Source: Candidatus Omnitrophota bacterium (GTDB lineage Bacteria > Omnitrophota > Gorgyraeia > Tantalellales > Tantalellaceae). From it: DNA of 43,424 nt. The stretch covers positions 1-43,424 of the forward strand of contig JADHWG010000009.1 of the NCBI GenBank assembly GCA_016783605.1. Direction: 5' to 3'. The notes beneath the pieces were generated by a model. It worked only from the letters and a program-made list of their open reading frames with translations, ran no database searches and had not been told where the DNA came from. The translations under genes were made by a program, and so were the position numbers. Positions within the stretch are counted from its first letter, which is position 1. Each line of letters begins with the position of its first letter. Shown here piece by piece: positions 34,291 to 42,360 of the stretch.

Positions 34291-35484
34291 TTACATAAAA
34301 TTGTCTTTTAAAAATTTCTGCAGGCGAGGATTTCGGGCGAGATCGTCATAAGAAAAAAGCACGATTCCAACCGGTGAAACTTTTTTCAAATATTTCAGCT
34401 GATCTTCGAGTTTTTCCGGATCGTTCTTTAATAAATACGCGCCAAGCCCGATATGTACTTTTTTTGAGAAGTCCGGCAAAAGCATAGAATCGGTCTGTAG
34501 TTCCATAAGCCGCGAGTCATCCGTATAGTTCATAATCACAACATAGTCGGCGGTTTTATCTTTCAACCATTTGGTCCAATCTTGAAACGTGGTCAGATAT
34601 GTTCTGCCCACAGAAGGTACGATCGCGCAGGAAATTTCGAGTGTTGGCTTTATTCTTCGCGTTTTTTTAGAGATGTCTTTGACAAGTGTACTTACCTGTT
34701 TTCTTCTCCATCCGTCCCATTTTAAGAAGTTTTCTCGCGAATGCGCCATCTTTTTCACATCAAGCCCTTCAGCTTTTTTAAATGCTTTTGTATTGGCATC
34801 GCTATATCCATAACTTATGCCGTGTGAAGTGAATCTTGCTCCCGGAACAAACGGAACAACAGCGGGATAACGGACATAATCAAGATGAAGTCCGGAAAAT
34901 CCGGGATATTTCTTAATGATTTCCGCCGCGATGAAAGTAAGATATTTTCTTACGCGTTTGTCCCCGGGTTCCAGAAAAAGCTGATTTTCGCGTATATAAT
35001 ATTCATCAAGTTCGTCTTTTCCGTTCATAGGCATGGCGGGTCTTCCGTATTGATCTATAGCCAATATTTCGCGTCCGTATTTTTTTAATATTGAAGCGTC
35101 TTTATTGTGGGCCAAACTCAAAAGGTTGATCCATGCGTGCACTTTAATGCCGTTTTTGTTTGCCTCCGCCAGTAAATATTTAAGAACATCCTGCCCGGTT
35201 GAGGCCAAGACCGAATCGAAAAATGTTTTATCAGTTATTCTCGAATCGTAATAAGCTTTATTAGCTCTATAAATTTGAAGATAGACATCGGTTACACCGG
35301 ATCTTTTGCAAGTTTCAATAAGCCGGTCAACGTTTTGAGTTTTTTGCAGTATTTCGGTAGGGGAGAAGACTGTTATCCATACACCTATTCGCGGAGAATT
35401 TGAAACGCTCGCGTGTAGAGATAGGAAGGAACCAAGGAAAAGGAACGAAATGACAAACAAGAGTAAGATCCGATTTTTACGCAT
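34291..35484 (-). CDS. Exported glycoside-hydrolase-like protein (GHL10/DUF187, COG1649 type)
   Basis: The 397-residue protein has an N-terminal signal peptide (MRKNRILLLFVISFLFLGSF to SLHAS). It then forms a TIM-barrel-like domain: RIGVWITVFS near 33, CKRSGVTDVYLQIYRANKAYYDS, GIKVHAWINLL, GLHLDYVRYPAVVPF near 197, and a later VVIMNYTDDSR. The DYVRYP block is the hallmark of this family, which includes E. coli YddW; characterised relatives act on glycosidic bonds in envelope glycans. The acidic residue in LDYVRYP is a catalytic candidate. It should act in the periplasm. GGAG lies only three bases before ATG 35484, closer than ideal; an in-frame TTG nine bases upstream is the alternative. Substrate unknown. 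Confidence 0.85.
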   Translation of the reverse strand: MRKNRILLLFVISFLFLGSFLSLHASVSNSPRIGVWITVFSPTEILQKTQNVDRLIETCKRSGVTDVYLQIYRANKAYYDSRITDKTFFDSVLASTGQDVLKYLLAEANKNGIKVHAWINLLSLAHNKDASILKKYGREILAIDQYGRPAMPMNGKDELDEYYIRENQLFLEPGDKRVRKYLTFIAAEIIKKYPGFSGLHLDYVRYPAVVPFVPGARFTSHGISYGYSDANTKAFKKAEGLDVKKMAHSRENFLKWDGWRRKQVSTLVKDISKKTRRIKPTLEISCAIVPSVGRTYLTTFQDWTKWLKDKTADYVVIMNYTDDSRLMELQTDSMLLPDFSKKVHIGLGAYLLKNDPEKLEDQLKYLKKVSPVGIVLFSYDDLARNPRLQKFLKDNFM

Positions 35485-35505
35485 ATGCTCCAATCGTTAA
35501 ATAAT

Positions 35506-35546
35506 ACAACCCCAAATTCCACCTCGTAGGTGGAATTTGGGGTTGT
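35506..35546. repeat. Perfect 19-bp family A hairpin with CGT triloop
   Basis: ACAACCCCAAATTCCACCT and its exact complement flank the triplet CGT. It lies just upstream of the glycoside-hydrolase-like gene and downstream of the 806-residue gene, where a transcript of the latter would end. Confidence 0.9.
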
Positions 35547-35604
35547 GTTAAAACAGCGTAACATATTTATAATACGCCGCAATCAATATGTCAAGTCTTC
35601 CTTT

Positions 35605-38025
35605 TTATGCCGCCAAATAAATATCTTTGACATTTTCGTATGTTGTTCTCAACTGCTGTGGAGGCATATGGATAGCCTTGGGTAAAACAAGGATCAATTT
35701 ATTCCTGATCATTTTCTGCAATTCTTTTTCGGTCTTTTCTGAAATTTTGTAATAAAAATTTATTATACAATCTATATCTGTTGTTGGCAGAGAAGACATT
35801 ATCAGCAAAGAAAGCGCCTCGAAAACCGGTAAGTATATATCATTTTCGTTACTGGTATCATCTATGGCGGCTATCCATGAATGACCTTCAAGTGATTTGA
35901 ACTTGTTGGTGTCTATATTTTCTTTCCTGGCAACAAGGAATGTCCGTTTCTTATCCAATACACCAGTATCTATTAATTCGTTTAATTTTCTCATCAATTC
36001 ACCCGATGCCCCTTTTTTTCTGATCACTCTGAGATTGGGAAATAACGGATGTCCCCCTTTATCCGTCATTTTTTTAATTTGATCCATAGCTGTGAATACA
36101 GGCATGATACAGGATTTTTGGTCCTCGCCAATATCTGAATCAAATGCGAATGCGAATATTTTTTTTGGTTCTTTTTGTAGCCGGCGCAAAAGATTGTATT
36201 TAAATATTTCCGCACGGAATTCAATCTCTGTATGACTGTTGATAGATGCTTTCTTCTTTTTCTCCGCGTTATCAGCTGTTATCTTTCGTGTTGTTATGTT
36301 TTTATCCTTTTTTTCTTGGTCATTACGCCATATGCTGACCGATTCCGGCGGAACATGATTTTTATAAAGTGTCTTCATAACATCTACGTACGCCATTGGC
36401 GATAGGGTGTCGTCTTCAATCCCATTCATAAATTCATTCGTATCATCCTCAAGGTTAAGGCTACACAGTGTTTTTTCATCACTAAGTTCTGAAAAAGCTT
36501 TATATGCTTTTACTATTTCGATATAGTCTTTCTCTCCTTTTTTTGTTGCGTTTACGGTAATTTCTTTAATTCTCCCTATGTTGTTCTCAGTGATCCCCTT
36601 GGAGCTGAATAAAGTGTGTAAGAAATCAAAAACTATCCATACCCGCTCTGGCGGCAGGTTTTTTACTTCTGGTTTTTCGATTAAAGAGATTAAATAGTCT
36701 ATATCCAGTTTTTCCAGAATATTAGGAAAGTAATACCGGCCTTTTGCGTTTGTTCCTATGTAAGATGCTAATTCTTTCAAATTCTTGAAAGTTTCTCTTT
36801 TAAACATCCCTGCTTCCGCTATTATCTTGCCTATAAGATCAAGGATTTTATTATAATTTTTATCCGTTATTAGCCAGGCCTCTACCAGTGTTTCTATGGC
36901 AAGATATGCTGCATCCTCTTCAATAGCGTTCAAACCCTGTACTCTATCGAGCAGTTTTTTAAAAAAGACACTAACTTCATTATAATTTGTCTGGTTAATT
37001 ATTTTGTACTCAATGAAAGTCTGTAATAACTCCAATATTGGAGGCGCGGACTGCAACTTGAACTTCTCCTTATTCAATTCATAAGACATCCATACTCCTC
37101 CGCAATTTGAGTGCGATCGAGGTAAAAAGTTTTTTGTCTGACGTTTTCCGAAAGATACAGGTATAAGCTCATCATTTTCCGAAGGCTGTATGCCTTCTGC
37201 TTTGTTGTCCGGTTCAAAAATAGTAAAAATAAATCGTTTTACCATATCTTTTTCTTTATCAGGATCAAATCGCTTTCGTTCTATTCTTGACAAACATGCC
37301 TCAGTAAAATTTATGTGCCTGCAAAAGTCCCCCCCCAGTTTTTCCAGTTCTTTTTCATCAAATACTGCCGATGCTATTTCTCCATAAATTATTTTATAAT
37401 CGCTGTCGTCTATTTGGCTGGTTTTACCATCGATCTTTATATGTTCCGAAATATTTTCTCGATATACATACAGGGCAAGCCGCTTGAAAGAGATCCATGA
37501 TAGTGTTTTAGCAAGTTTCAAATCCAATCCAATCAATCCTTCCCTGTTAAAACCCAGCAAATAATCTTCTCGATCCCGCACATCAGTTTTGAATAGGTAC
37601 AGGTTTTCATTACAACAATGATAAAATGAGATCAAATTTTCCAGGGTTTTTTTCGCTCGCTTATGATGTTTTCCCGGTATTTTTCCTTTGTTTAAAATAT
37701 GAAGCTTTATCGCGAGCTCCGTTGCTTCTCTTATGCTTTGAACAATCGGTTGGCTCACGTCTTCAATCCTGATTTTTTGCGGTAATTTACCCTCTGCAAA
37801 ATCCAGCAAAGCTTGCCCATCGGCTATCGCATTGGGTTCAAGTGTCCTGGCTATCTTTTCAAGTCCTTCGATACTTCTATCCGGATTTATATGTTTATCA
37901 TGTACAAGAGAAGCCGCTAAATTCTCATAAGCAAAGGACTGTTGCATGATTTGCCCAAGAATTAATGAAACAATTGATAATGTCGACACGTATCTTCTTA
38001 TTGTTTTTTTGATTTTTTTATCCAT
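35605..38025 (-). CDS. Large exported protein of unknown function, possible relative of the giant protein's C-terminus
   Basis: I do not recognise this 806-residue protein as a named family. Residues 10-32 (STLSIVSLILGQIMQQSFAY) form a signal-peptide or anchor-like segment after a basic N-terminus. The rest is mostly helical and rich in lysine and glutamate, looking cytosolic in composition. The last 200 residues alternate strands and helices (KKIFAFAFDSDIG, LFPNLRVIRKKG, KRTFLVARKEN, SWIAAIDD) and end LVLPKAIHMPPQQL. That order and ending resemble the last 250 residues of the giant protein at 14924-23557 (FCIPPITCMPVDQI). The gene is AT-rich like the giant gene. It has a perfect consensus promoter and AAGGAGG eight bases before ATG 38025, so it is likely well expressed. 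Confidence 0.85.
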   Translation of the reverse strand: MDKKIKKTIRRYVSTLSIVSLILGQIMQQSFAYENLAASLVHDKHINPDRSIEGLEKIARTLEPNAIADGQALLDFAEGKLPQKIRIEDVSQPIVQSIREATELAIKLHILNKGKIPGKHHKRAKKTLENLISFYHCCNENLYLFKTDVRDREDYLLGFNREGLIGLDLKLAKTLSWISFKRLALYVYRENISEHIKIDGKTSQIDDSDYKIIYGEIASAVFDEKELEKLGGDFCRHINFTEACLSRIERKRFDPDKEKDMVKRFIFTIFEPDNKAEGIQPSENDELIPVSFGKRQTKNFLPRSHSNCGGVWMSYELNKEKFKLQSAPPILELLQTFIEYKIINQTNYNEVSVFFKKLLDRVQGLNAIEEDAAYLAIETLVEAWLITDKNYNKILDLIGKIIAEAGMFKRETFKNLKELASYIGTNAKGRYYFPNILEKLDIDYLISLIEKPEVKNLPPERVWIVFDFLHTLFSSKGITENNIGRIKEITVNATKKGEKDYIEIVKAYKAFSELSDEKTLCSLNLEDDTNEFMNGIEDDTLSPMAYVDVMKTLYKNHVPPESVSIWRNDQEKKDKNITTRKITADNAEKKKKASINSHTEIEFRAEIFKYNLLRRLQKEPKKIFAFAFDSDIGEDQKSCIMPVFTAMDQIKKMTDKGGHPLFPNLRVIRKKGASGELMRKLNELIDTGVLDKKRTFLVARKENIDTNKFKSLEGHSWIAAIDDTSNENDIYLPVFEALSLLIMSSLPTTDIDCIINFYYKISEKTEKELQKMIRNKLILVLPKAIHMPPQQLRTTYENVKDIYLAA

Positions 38026-38050
38026 TTTAAAAACCTCCTTAAGTCAAGAC

Positions 38051-38079
38051 ATTATATCAAGAAAAAGTTAGTTTGTCAA
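38051..38079 (-). promoter_or_regulatory. Perfect consensus promoter of the 806-residue protein gene
   Basis: On the minus strand TTGACA (38079-38074) and TATAAT (38056-38051) are exact consensus hexamers with a 17-bp spacer. The expected transcript starts near 38044, only about 19 nt before the start codon, with a strong AAGGAGG site between. Confidence 0.88.
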
Positions 38080-38111
38080 CGGAATATTCTTATTCCATGA
38101 CGCAATAGCCT

Positions 38112-38119
38112 TATTGCGA
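38112..38119. other. Small hairpin between divergent promoters
   Basis: Near 38101-38119, CGCAATA and TATTGCG pair over 7 bp with a GCCT loop. It sits between the divergent promoters of the 806-residue gene and thyX and might be an operator. This is the only sizeable gap in the window without a dispersed repeat that I could recognise. Confidence 0.35.
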
Positions 38120-38219
38120 GATAACAAAGATAAAAAGATCTTTTCATTCCGCTTAATTCTCTTAACGGAGAGCGAGTTCCTGTAGTCGGGACCATTGAGG
38201 ATTTAAACGACTGAAAATA

Positions 38220-38247
38220 TTGATTTTGATCGGTAAGAAGGTATAAT
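38220..38247 (+). promoter_or_regulatory. Probable thyX promoter
   Basis: TTGATT at 38220-38225 and a perfect TATAAT at 38242-38247 are 16 bp apart. The start point would be near 38254, about 40 nt before ATG 38293. Confidence 0.7.
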
Positions 38248-38292
38248 GGTATACAGCTGTTTTTAAAAATGGATACATATAGGGAGGGGCAA

Positions 38293-39027
38293 ATGAGAGA
38301 GGCATTGTTAAAAGTTGAATTATTGGGAAAAACCGAAAACGCGAAAGAAATAATATATTCGGCGTGCAGGCAGTGTTATTCCGCGGATTTTTCTGGAAAT
38401 ATATTTGCAAATTCGCTTAACGCGACCGCTAATCCTGACACATCCGAGAAGATAACCGCCTTTATAGAAAAAGTTGTAGCAAGCGGGCATGAAAGTCCGC
38501 TTGAACACGTAAAATTCACGTTCGCCATCGAAGGAGTTTCGCGCGCGCTTACGCACCAGCTTGTTCGGCATCGCATAGCGTCATATTCACAACAGAGTCA
38601 GAGGTATGTGAAAGCATCGGAATTTAAGTATATCGTGCCGCCTGTATTTGAAAAAAATGATGACTTAAAACAGCGTTTTTTGGGGTTAATGACTGATATA
38701 CAAGAAGGATATAACGGTCTTTTGTCTCTTCTTGAGAAAAACGGAACCGTCGGCGAAAAAGCTAATCAAGACGCGCGGTTCGTTTTGCCTCAAGCGGCGG
38801 AGACAAAGATAGTGGTCACAATGAACGCGCGTGAATTAAAACATTTTTTCGCTCATAGATGCTGTCATCGCGCTCAATGGGAAATAAGACGTTTAGCCGA
38901 AGAAATGCTCAAAATATGCAGAAAAGTGCTTCCGGAAGTGTTTAATTCCGTCGGGGCCAAATGTGAAGCTCTAAAATATTGCCCCGAAGGTGAAAAATTC
39001 ACCTGCGGCAAATACAACCCGAGATAA
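38293..39027 (+). CDS. thyX: Flavin-dependent thymidylate synthase
   Basis: The 244-residue protein makes dTMP from dUMP using methylene-tetrahydrofolate and FADH2. The ThyX motif RHR-x7-S is R92, H93, R94 to S102 (RHRIASYSQQSQR). ASGHESPLEHVKFTFAIEGVS precedes it, and the C-terminal half has DARFVLPQAAETKIVVTMNA and the FFAHRCCHRAQWEIR helix. ATG 38293 follows GGGAGGGG. In this window the methylene-tetrahydrofolate could come from the glycine cleavage system. It has its own promoter and a strong terminator. Confidence 0.97.
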   Translation: MREALLKVELLGKTENAKEIIYSACRQCYSADFSGNIFANSLNATANPDTSEKITAFIEKVVASGHESPLEHVKFTFAIEGVSRALTHQLVRHRIASYSQQSQRYVKASEFKYIVPPVFEKNDDLKQRFLGLMTDIQEGYNGLLSLLEKNGTVGEKANQDARFVLPQAAETKIVVTMNARELKHFFAHRCCHRAQWEIRRLAEEMLKICRKVLPEVFNSVGAKCEALKYCPEGEKFTCGKYNPR

Positions 39028-39043
39028 TTTTAGCTCTATATAA

Positions 39044-39083
39044 CAAAAAAGCCACCAACCTTGCAAGGTCGGTGGCTTTTTTT
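39044..39083. terminator. Bidirectional intrinsic terminator between thyX and apt
   Basis: A 12-bp stem with one mismatch, GCCACC...GGTGGC (39051-39076), closes on a GC loop. It is flanked by a run of A on the left (39044-39050) and T on the right (39077-39083), so it can terminate transcription from both convergent genes. It is the clearest intrinsic terminator in the window. Confidence 0.9.
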
Positions 39084-39084
39084 A

Positions 39085-39147
39085 CCCCTCTTAAATCGCA
39101 CCTCGTAGGTGCAACGAGGTGCACCTACGAGGTGCGATTTAAGGGGG
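39085..39147. repeat. Family A inverted repeat next to the thyX terminator
   Basis: The core GCACCTCGTAGGTGC is repeated in inverse orientation around 39115, and outer arms CCCC(TC)TTAAATC and GATTTAAGGGG pair apart from a 2-base bulge. It ends immediately before the apt stop codon. Confidence 0.85.
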
Positions 39148-39150
39148 GTG

Positions 39151-39672
39151 TTATTCTCCTTGGTAGTTTATTAGGGTTTTGGGGTTGTAGTGTTTGATTT
39201 TGTCCATATAGTTCAGGAAAGGGAGACCTATTATTGAAAATATTCCCGCGACGGACGCTTTTTGACTTTCGATCATTTTCGCGACAGCTTCCAAAGTGCC
39301 TCCGGTGGCGATAAGGTCATCCACGATAAGCCAATTTTTGCCGGGGGTTAGATCCGACTTATGGATCTCAAGTGTCGCTTCGCCGTATTCAAGAGAATAA
39401 CTTTGCTCAACAATGTCCCCCGGGAGTTTCCCTTTTTTTCTGGCCAGGACCAGCGGCAACGATCTTTTTAATGCGAAAGGCGCGCCAAGAAGAAATCCGC
39501 GGCTTTCGATCGCGATAATGCCGTCTATTCGCGTGTCTTTATAAAGTTCTTCCATTTCACTGAGAACATATTTAAATGCTTCGCTGTTGATAAAAATGCT
39601 CGTAACGTCATAAAACAATATTCCCGGTTTCGGGAAGTCAGGCACTTTGCGGATCGCGTCATTAAGATTCAT
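39151..39672 (-). CDS. apt: Adenine phosphoribosyltransferase
   Basis: The 173-residue protein salvages adenine to AMP with PRPP. The PRPP-binding motif LIVDDLIATGGT is at 115-126, FPKPGILFYDVTSIF near residue 13 and IESRGFLLGAPFA near 55, all typical of bacterial Apt. Start ATG 39672 follows GAGGAG that overlaps the hppA stop; an in-frame ATG further upstream would extend into hppA and was rejected. The 11-bp gap to hppA suggests one transcript. Both enzymes handle pyrophosphate: Apt releases it and HppA hydrolyses it, which would pull the salvage reaction forward. Confidence 0.95.
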   Translation of the reverse strand: MNLNDAIRKVPDFPKPGILFYDVTSIFINSEAFKYVLSEMEELYKDTRIDGIIAIESRGFLLGAPFALKRSLPLVLARKKGKLPGDIVEQSYSLEYGEATLEIHKSDLTPGKNWLIVDDLIATGGTLEAVAKMIESQKASVAGIFSIIGLPFLNYMDKIKHYNPKTLINYQGE

Positions 39673-39683
39673 TGTTTTTCTCC

Positions 39684-41663
39684 TCATTTTATCAACCCGA
39701 GAAACCACTCATGGAACGAAATAAAAACCGTGCCGAATACAAGCGAGACCATTCCCATAAGTTTTATCAGGATGTTCATCGACGGGCCTGTCGTATCTTT
39801 GAACGGGTCGCCTACGGTGTCGCCAACAACCGCGGCTTGATGAACCGGAGTTCCTTTTCCGCCCAAATTACCTTCTTCTATCCATTTCTTCGCGTTATCC
39901 CACGCGCCGCCGCCGTTAGCCATCATTATCCCCAGAAGCACTCCGCATACTGTTGCTCCGGCAAGAAAACCGCCGAGCGCTTCGATCCCCAAAAATGTGC
40001 CGACAAGAAACGGGCTCACAATGGCAACTATTCCCGGGAGTATCATTTCTTTTAGAGCGCTTTTTGTCGCGATATCGATACATGTTTGAGTGTCAGGTTT
40101 AGCCGTTCCTTCCATAAGTCCTTTGATCTCACGAAACTGTCGGCGAATTTCCTGAACGATTTTATCCGCCGCGCGTCCAACAGCTTTAAGTGTCATAGCC
40201 GCGAAAGAAAATGGGACAAGAGCTCCGATAAAAAGTCCCGCCACAGGCAGTGGTTTTATAAGATCGATCGCGGCAAGCCCCGTAACTTTTTGAAACGCCG
40301 CGAAAAGCGCGAGCGCTGTCAGCGCGGCCGAACCTATCGCGAAACCTTTACCGATTGCGGCTGTCGTATTTCCGAGAGAATCAAGTTTGTCCGTGATCTT
40401 TCGTACGCCTTTATCCAGTCCCGCCATTTCCGCTATTCCGCCCGCGTTATCCGCGATCGGACCATAAGAATCGGTAGACATTACTATCCCGATAGTGCAA
40501 AGCATCCCGACCGCTGCCAGTCCTATGCCGTAAAGTTCCGCAAAGTGGAATGAAACAAGCATTGCCGCGGTGATCGTGAGAATCGGCGCGATAGTACTTT
40601 CAAAACCCACGGCAAGTCCCGAAACGATAGTTGTCGCCGGACCCGATTGTGATTGCCGGGCGATATCTCTTATCGGTTTTGAGGAAGTGAAATATTCGCT
40701 TTCCAATCCGATGAGAATTCCCGCGACGAGTCCCGAAAGGATCGCCCAAAACGGTCTTATGGAGCCGAAGGTAATTCTCGAGGCGAAAAACGCGCCGGCC
40801 AAGAACAACACCGAGGCGATAAGCGTTGAGTTTCTAAGCGCTGTTTGCGCGTTAAGGTTTTTTAAAAGATTCATTGAAAGCACTCCGATGACGGAAGCGA
40901 TAAGACCGATGGTAATGAGCACTATCGGGAACGACATGGCTTGGAACGGATTTGCCATCGCCGCGCCGATCGCCATCGTCGCGATCACCGAACCGACATA
41001 TGATTCAAAAAGATCCGCTCCCATTCCCGCGGTGTCTCCGACATTGTCTCCGACATTGTCCGCGATAACTCCGGGGTTTCTCGGATCGTCTTCAGGAATG
41101 CCCGCTTCAATTTTACCGACAAGGTCGGATCCCATGTCCGCCGCTTTAGTGAAAATGCCTCCGCCGACGCGCGCGAAAAGAGCGATGGAACTGGCGCCAA
41201 GCGCGAATCCCGTAATTATCCCCGTATCTTTCGTGATGAGAAACCATGCGCCGACCCCTAAAACACCTAGCGCCGCGACAGTGATCCCCATTATGGAGCC
41301 GCCTTTAAACGCTACTAAAAGCGCCTCTCCCGCACCATGAGAACGAGCGGCTTCACAGGTTCTGGCGCTTGAACGCGTTGACGCGGTCATTCCGATAAAC
41401 CCGGCGAGCATGGAACAAAAGGCGCCGGTCGCGTATGCTATCGCGGCTTCGATCGACAAAAATTTTGCCATGACGACGAACATTAGCACCACGAATATAA
41501 GAATTATCCTGTATTCATGTTTTAAAAAAACCATCGCGCCTCGATGGACTTCATTGGAGATCTCACGCATTTTATTCAAACCTTCCGGTCTTTTTAAAAG
41601 CACAACATACGTTATTCCGGCGAATGCTATACCGCAAACTCCGATGAGAGGAACTAAAATCAT
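39684..41663 (-). CDS. hppA: Membrane-bound ion-pumping pyrophosphatase, K+-dependent type
   Basis: The 659-residue, about 16-helix membrane protein hydrolyses pyrophosphate and pumps H+ or Na+ outward. The catalytic loops are visible: [18 protein letters not shown] near residue 166, [20 protein letters not shown] near 191, and [18 protein letters not shown] near 398. [10 protein letters not shown] at 431-440 has alanine where K+-independent enzymes carry lysine, placing it in the K+-dependent class; such enzymes may pump Na+, H+ or both, which I cannot resolve. GGAG lies eight bases before ATG 41663. The gene precedes apt in a likely operon. It fits an energy-limited anaerobe using pyrophosphate. 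Confidence 0.96.
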   Translation of the reverse strand: MILVPLIGVCGIAFAGITYVVLLKRPEGLNKMREISNEVHRGAMVFLKHEYRIILIFVVLMFVVMAKFLSIEAAIAYATGAFCSMLAGFIGMTASTRSSARTCEAARSHGAGEALLVAFKGGSIMGITVAALGVLGVGAWFLITKDTGIITGFALGASSIALFARVGGGIFTKAADMGSDLVGKIEAGIPEDDPRNPGVIADNVGDNVGDTAGMGADLFESYVGSVIATMAIGAAMANPFQAMSFPIVLITIGLIASVIGVLSMNLLKNLNAQTALRNSTLIASVLFLAGAFFASRITFGSIRPFWAILSGLVAGILIGLESEYFTSSKPIRDIARQSQSGPATTIVSGLAVGFESTIAPILTITAAMLVSFHFAELYGIGLAAVGMLCTIGIVMSTDSYGPIADNAGGIAEMAGLDKGVRKITDKLDSLGNTTAAIGKGFAIGSAALTALALFAAFQKVTGLAAIDLIKPLPVAGLFIGALVPFSFAAMTLKAVGRAADKIVQEIRRQFREIKGLMEGTAKPDTQTCIDIATKSALKEMILPGIVAIVSPFLVGTFLGIEALGGFLAGATVCGVLLGIMMANGGGAWDNAKKWIEEGNLGGKGTPVHQAAVVGDTVGDPFKDTTGPSMNILIKLMGMVSLVFGTVFISFHEWFLGLIK

Positions 41664-41721
41664 TTGAACACTCCTTTTTTCTTGTGTAGAGTTAGCAAAA
41701 CATAAATCAAAACTATATTAG

Positions 41722-41827
41722 CCTTTCGAAAACAACCTCGTAGGTTGAACCTCGTAGGTTCAACCTACGAGGTTGTTTTAGAAAGGGGAAAACGATTGAT
41801 GTCGATTCCACCTACGAGGTGGAATCG
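41722..41827. repeat. Two family A inverted repeats upstream of hppA
   Basis: The larger (41722-41787) has arms CCTTTC(G)AAAACAACCT and AGGTTGTTTT(A)GAAAGG around a core that contains an extra direct CCTCGTAGGTT copy. The smaller (41803-41827) is CGATTCCACCT-ACG-AGGTGGAATCG, a perfect 11-bp stem with an ACG triloop, the inverse of the usual CGT. Confidence 0.87.
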
Positions 41828-41967
41828 GTGAAAACATTATTCTCAGGTCAAAATCAGAGTCACAATAGCATATGTCAGGGGAATTTTCAACAGAAAAGCG
41901 TGAGATATGTGAACACAAAGACATTTCGGGATAATATTGACTTTCATATAGGTTTTTTCGAGTGAAA
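41828..41967. other. Spacer downstream of the response regulator
   Basis: AT-rich sequence between the two small hairpins upstream of hppA and the 3' end of the response regulator gene. I see no ORF, T-tracted hairpin or promoter pair that I would defend. Confidence 0.5.
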
Positions 41968-42360
41968 TCACTGTTTGGAAGGAATAGCTTCTTGAATATG
42001 TTTCAGGATCTCAGTTGGCCAGATGAATTTTGACAGGACCAATTCCGCGCCTTCTTTTTTGGAGTGCTCTATGAGGTTGGTTGAAAGAAACGCCGTGAGT
42101 ATAAAGACGATCATATTAGGTCTCAGTTCTTTAATGCGCTTGAGCAGTTCCAATCCGTTCATTTCAGGCATCTTATAATCAATGATCGCCATGGCAAAAT
42201 CGGTTTTTTTTACGATCTCCAGCGCTTCAAGCGGATTGATCGTGAAACTGACATCGTAATCCGATTCCAAAGTGAGCACATCGGACAGGGATTCACACAT
42301 ATCCTTATCGTCGTCAACCAGTAGAATTCGCGGTTTATCGCTTTTTTCCTTTTTCTTCAT
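41968..42360 (-). CDS. Single-domain response regulator (CheY-like)
   Basis: The 130-residue receiver domain has acidic residues D16-D18 (LLVDDDKD), the phosphorylated D61 (AIIDYKMPEMNG), T89 and the conserved K111 (VLSKFIWP; the usual K-P is K-F). No output domain follows, so it must act by protein contact or as a phosphorelay intermediate. It overlaps the kinase gene by four bases (ATGA), which indicates coupled translation and makes the two a cognate pair. Confidence 0.94.
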   Translation of the reverse strand: MKKKEKSDKPRILLVDDDKDMCESLSDVLTLESDYDVSFTINPLEALEIVKKTDFAMAIIDYKMPEMNGLELLKRIKELRPNMIVFILTAFLSTNLIEHSKKEGAELVLSKFIWPTEILKHIQEAIPSKQ

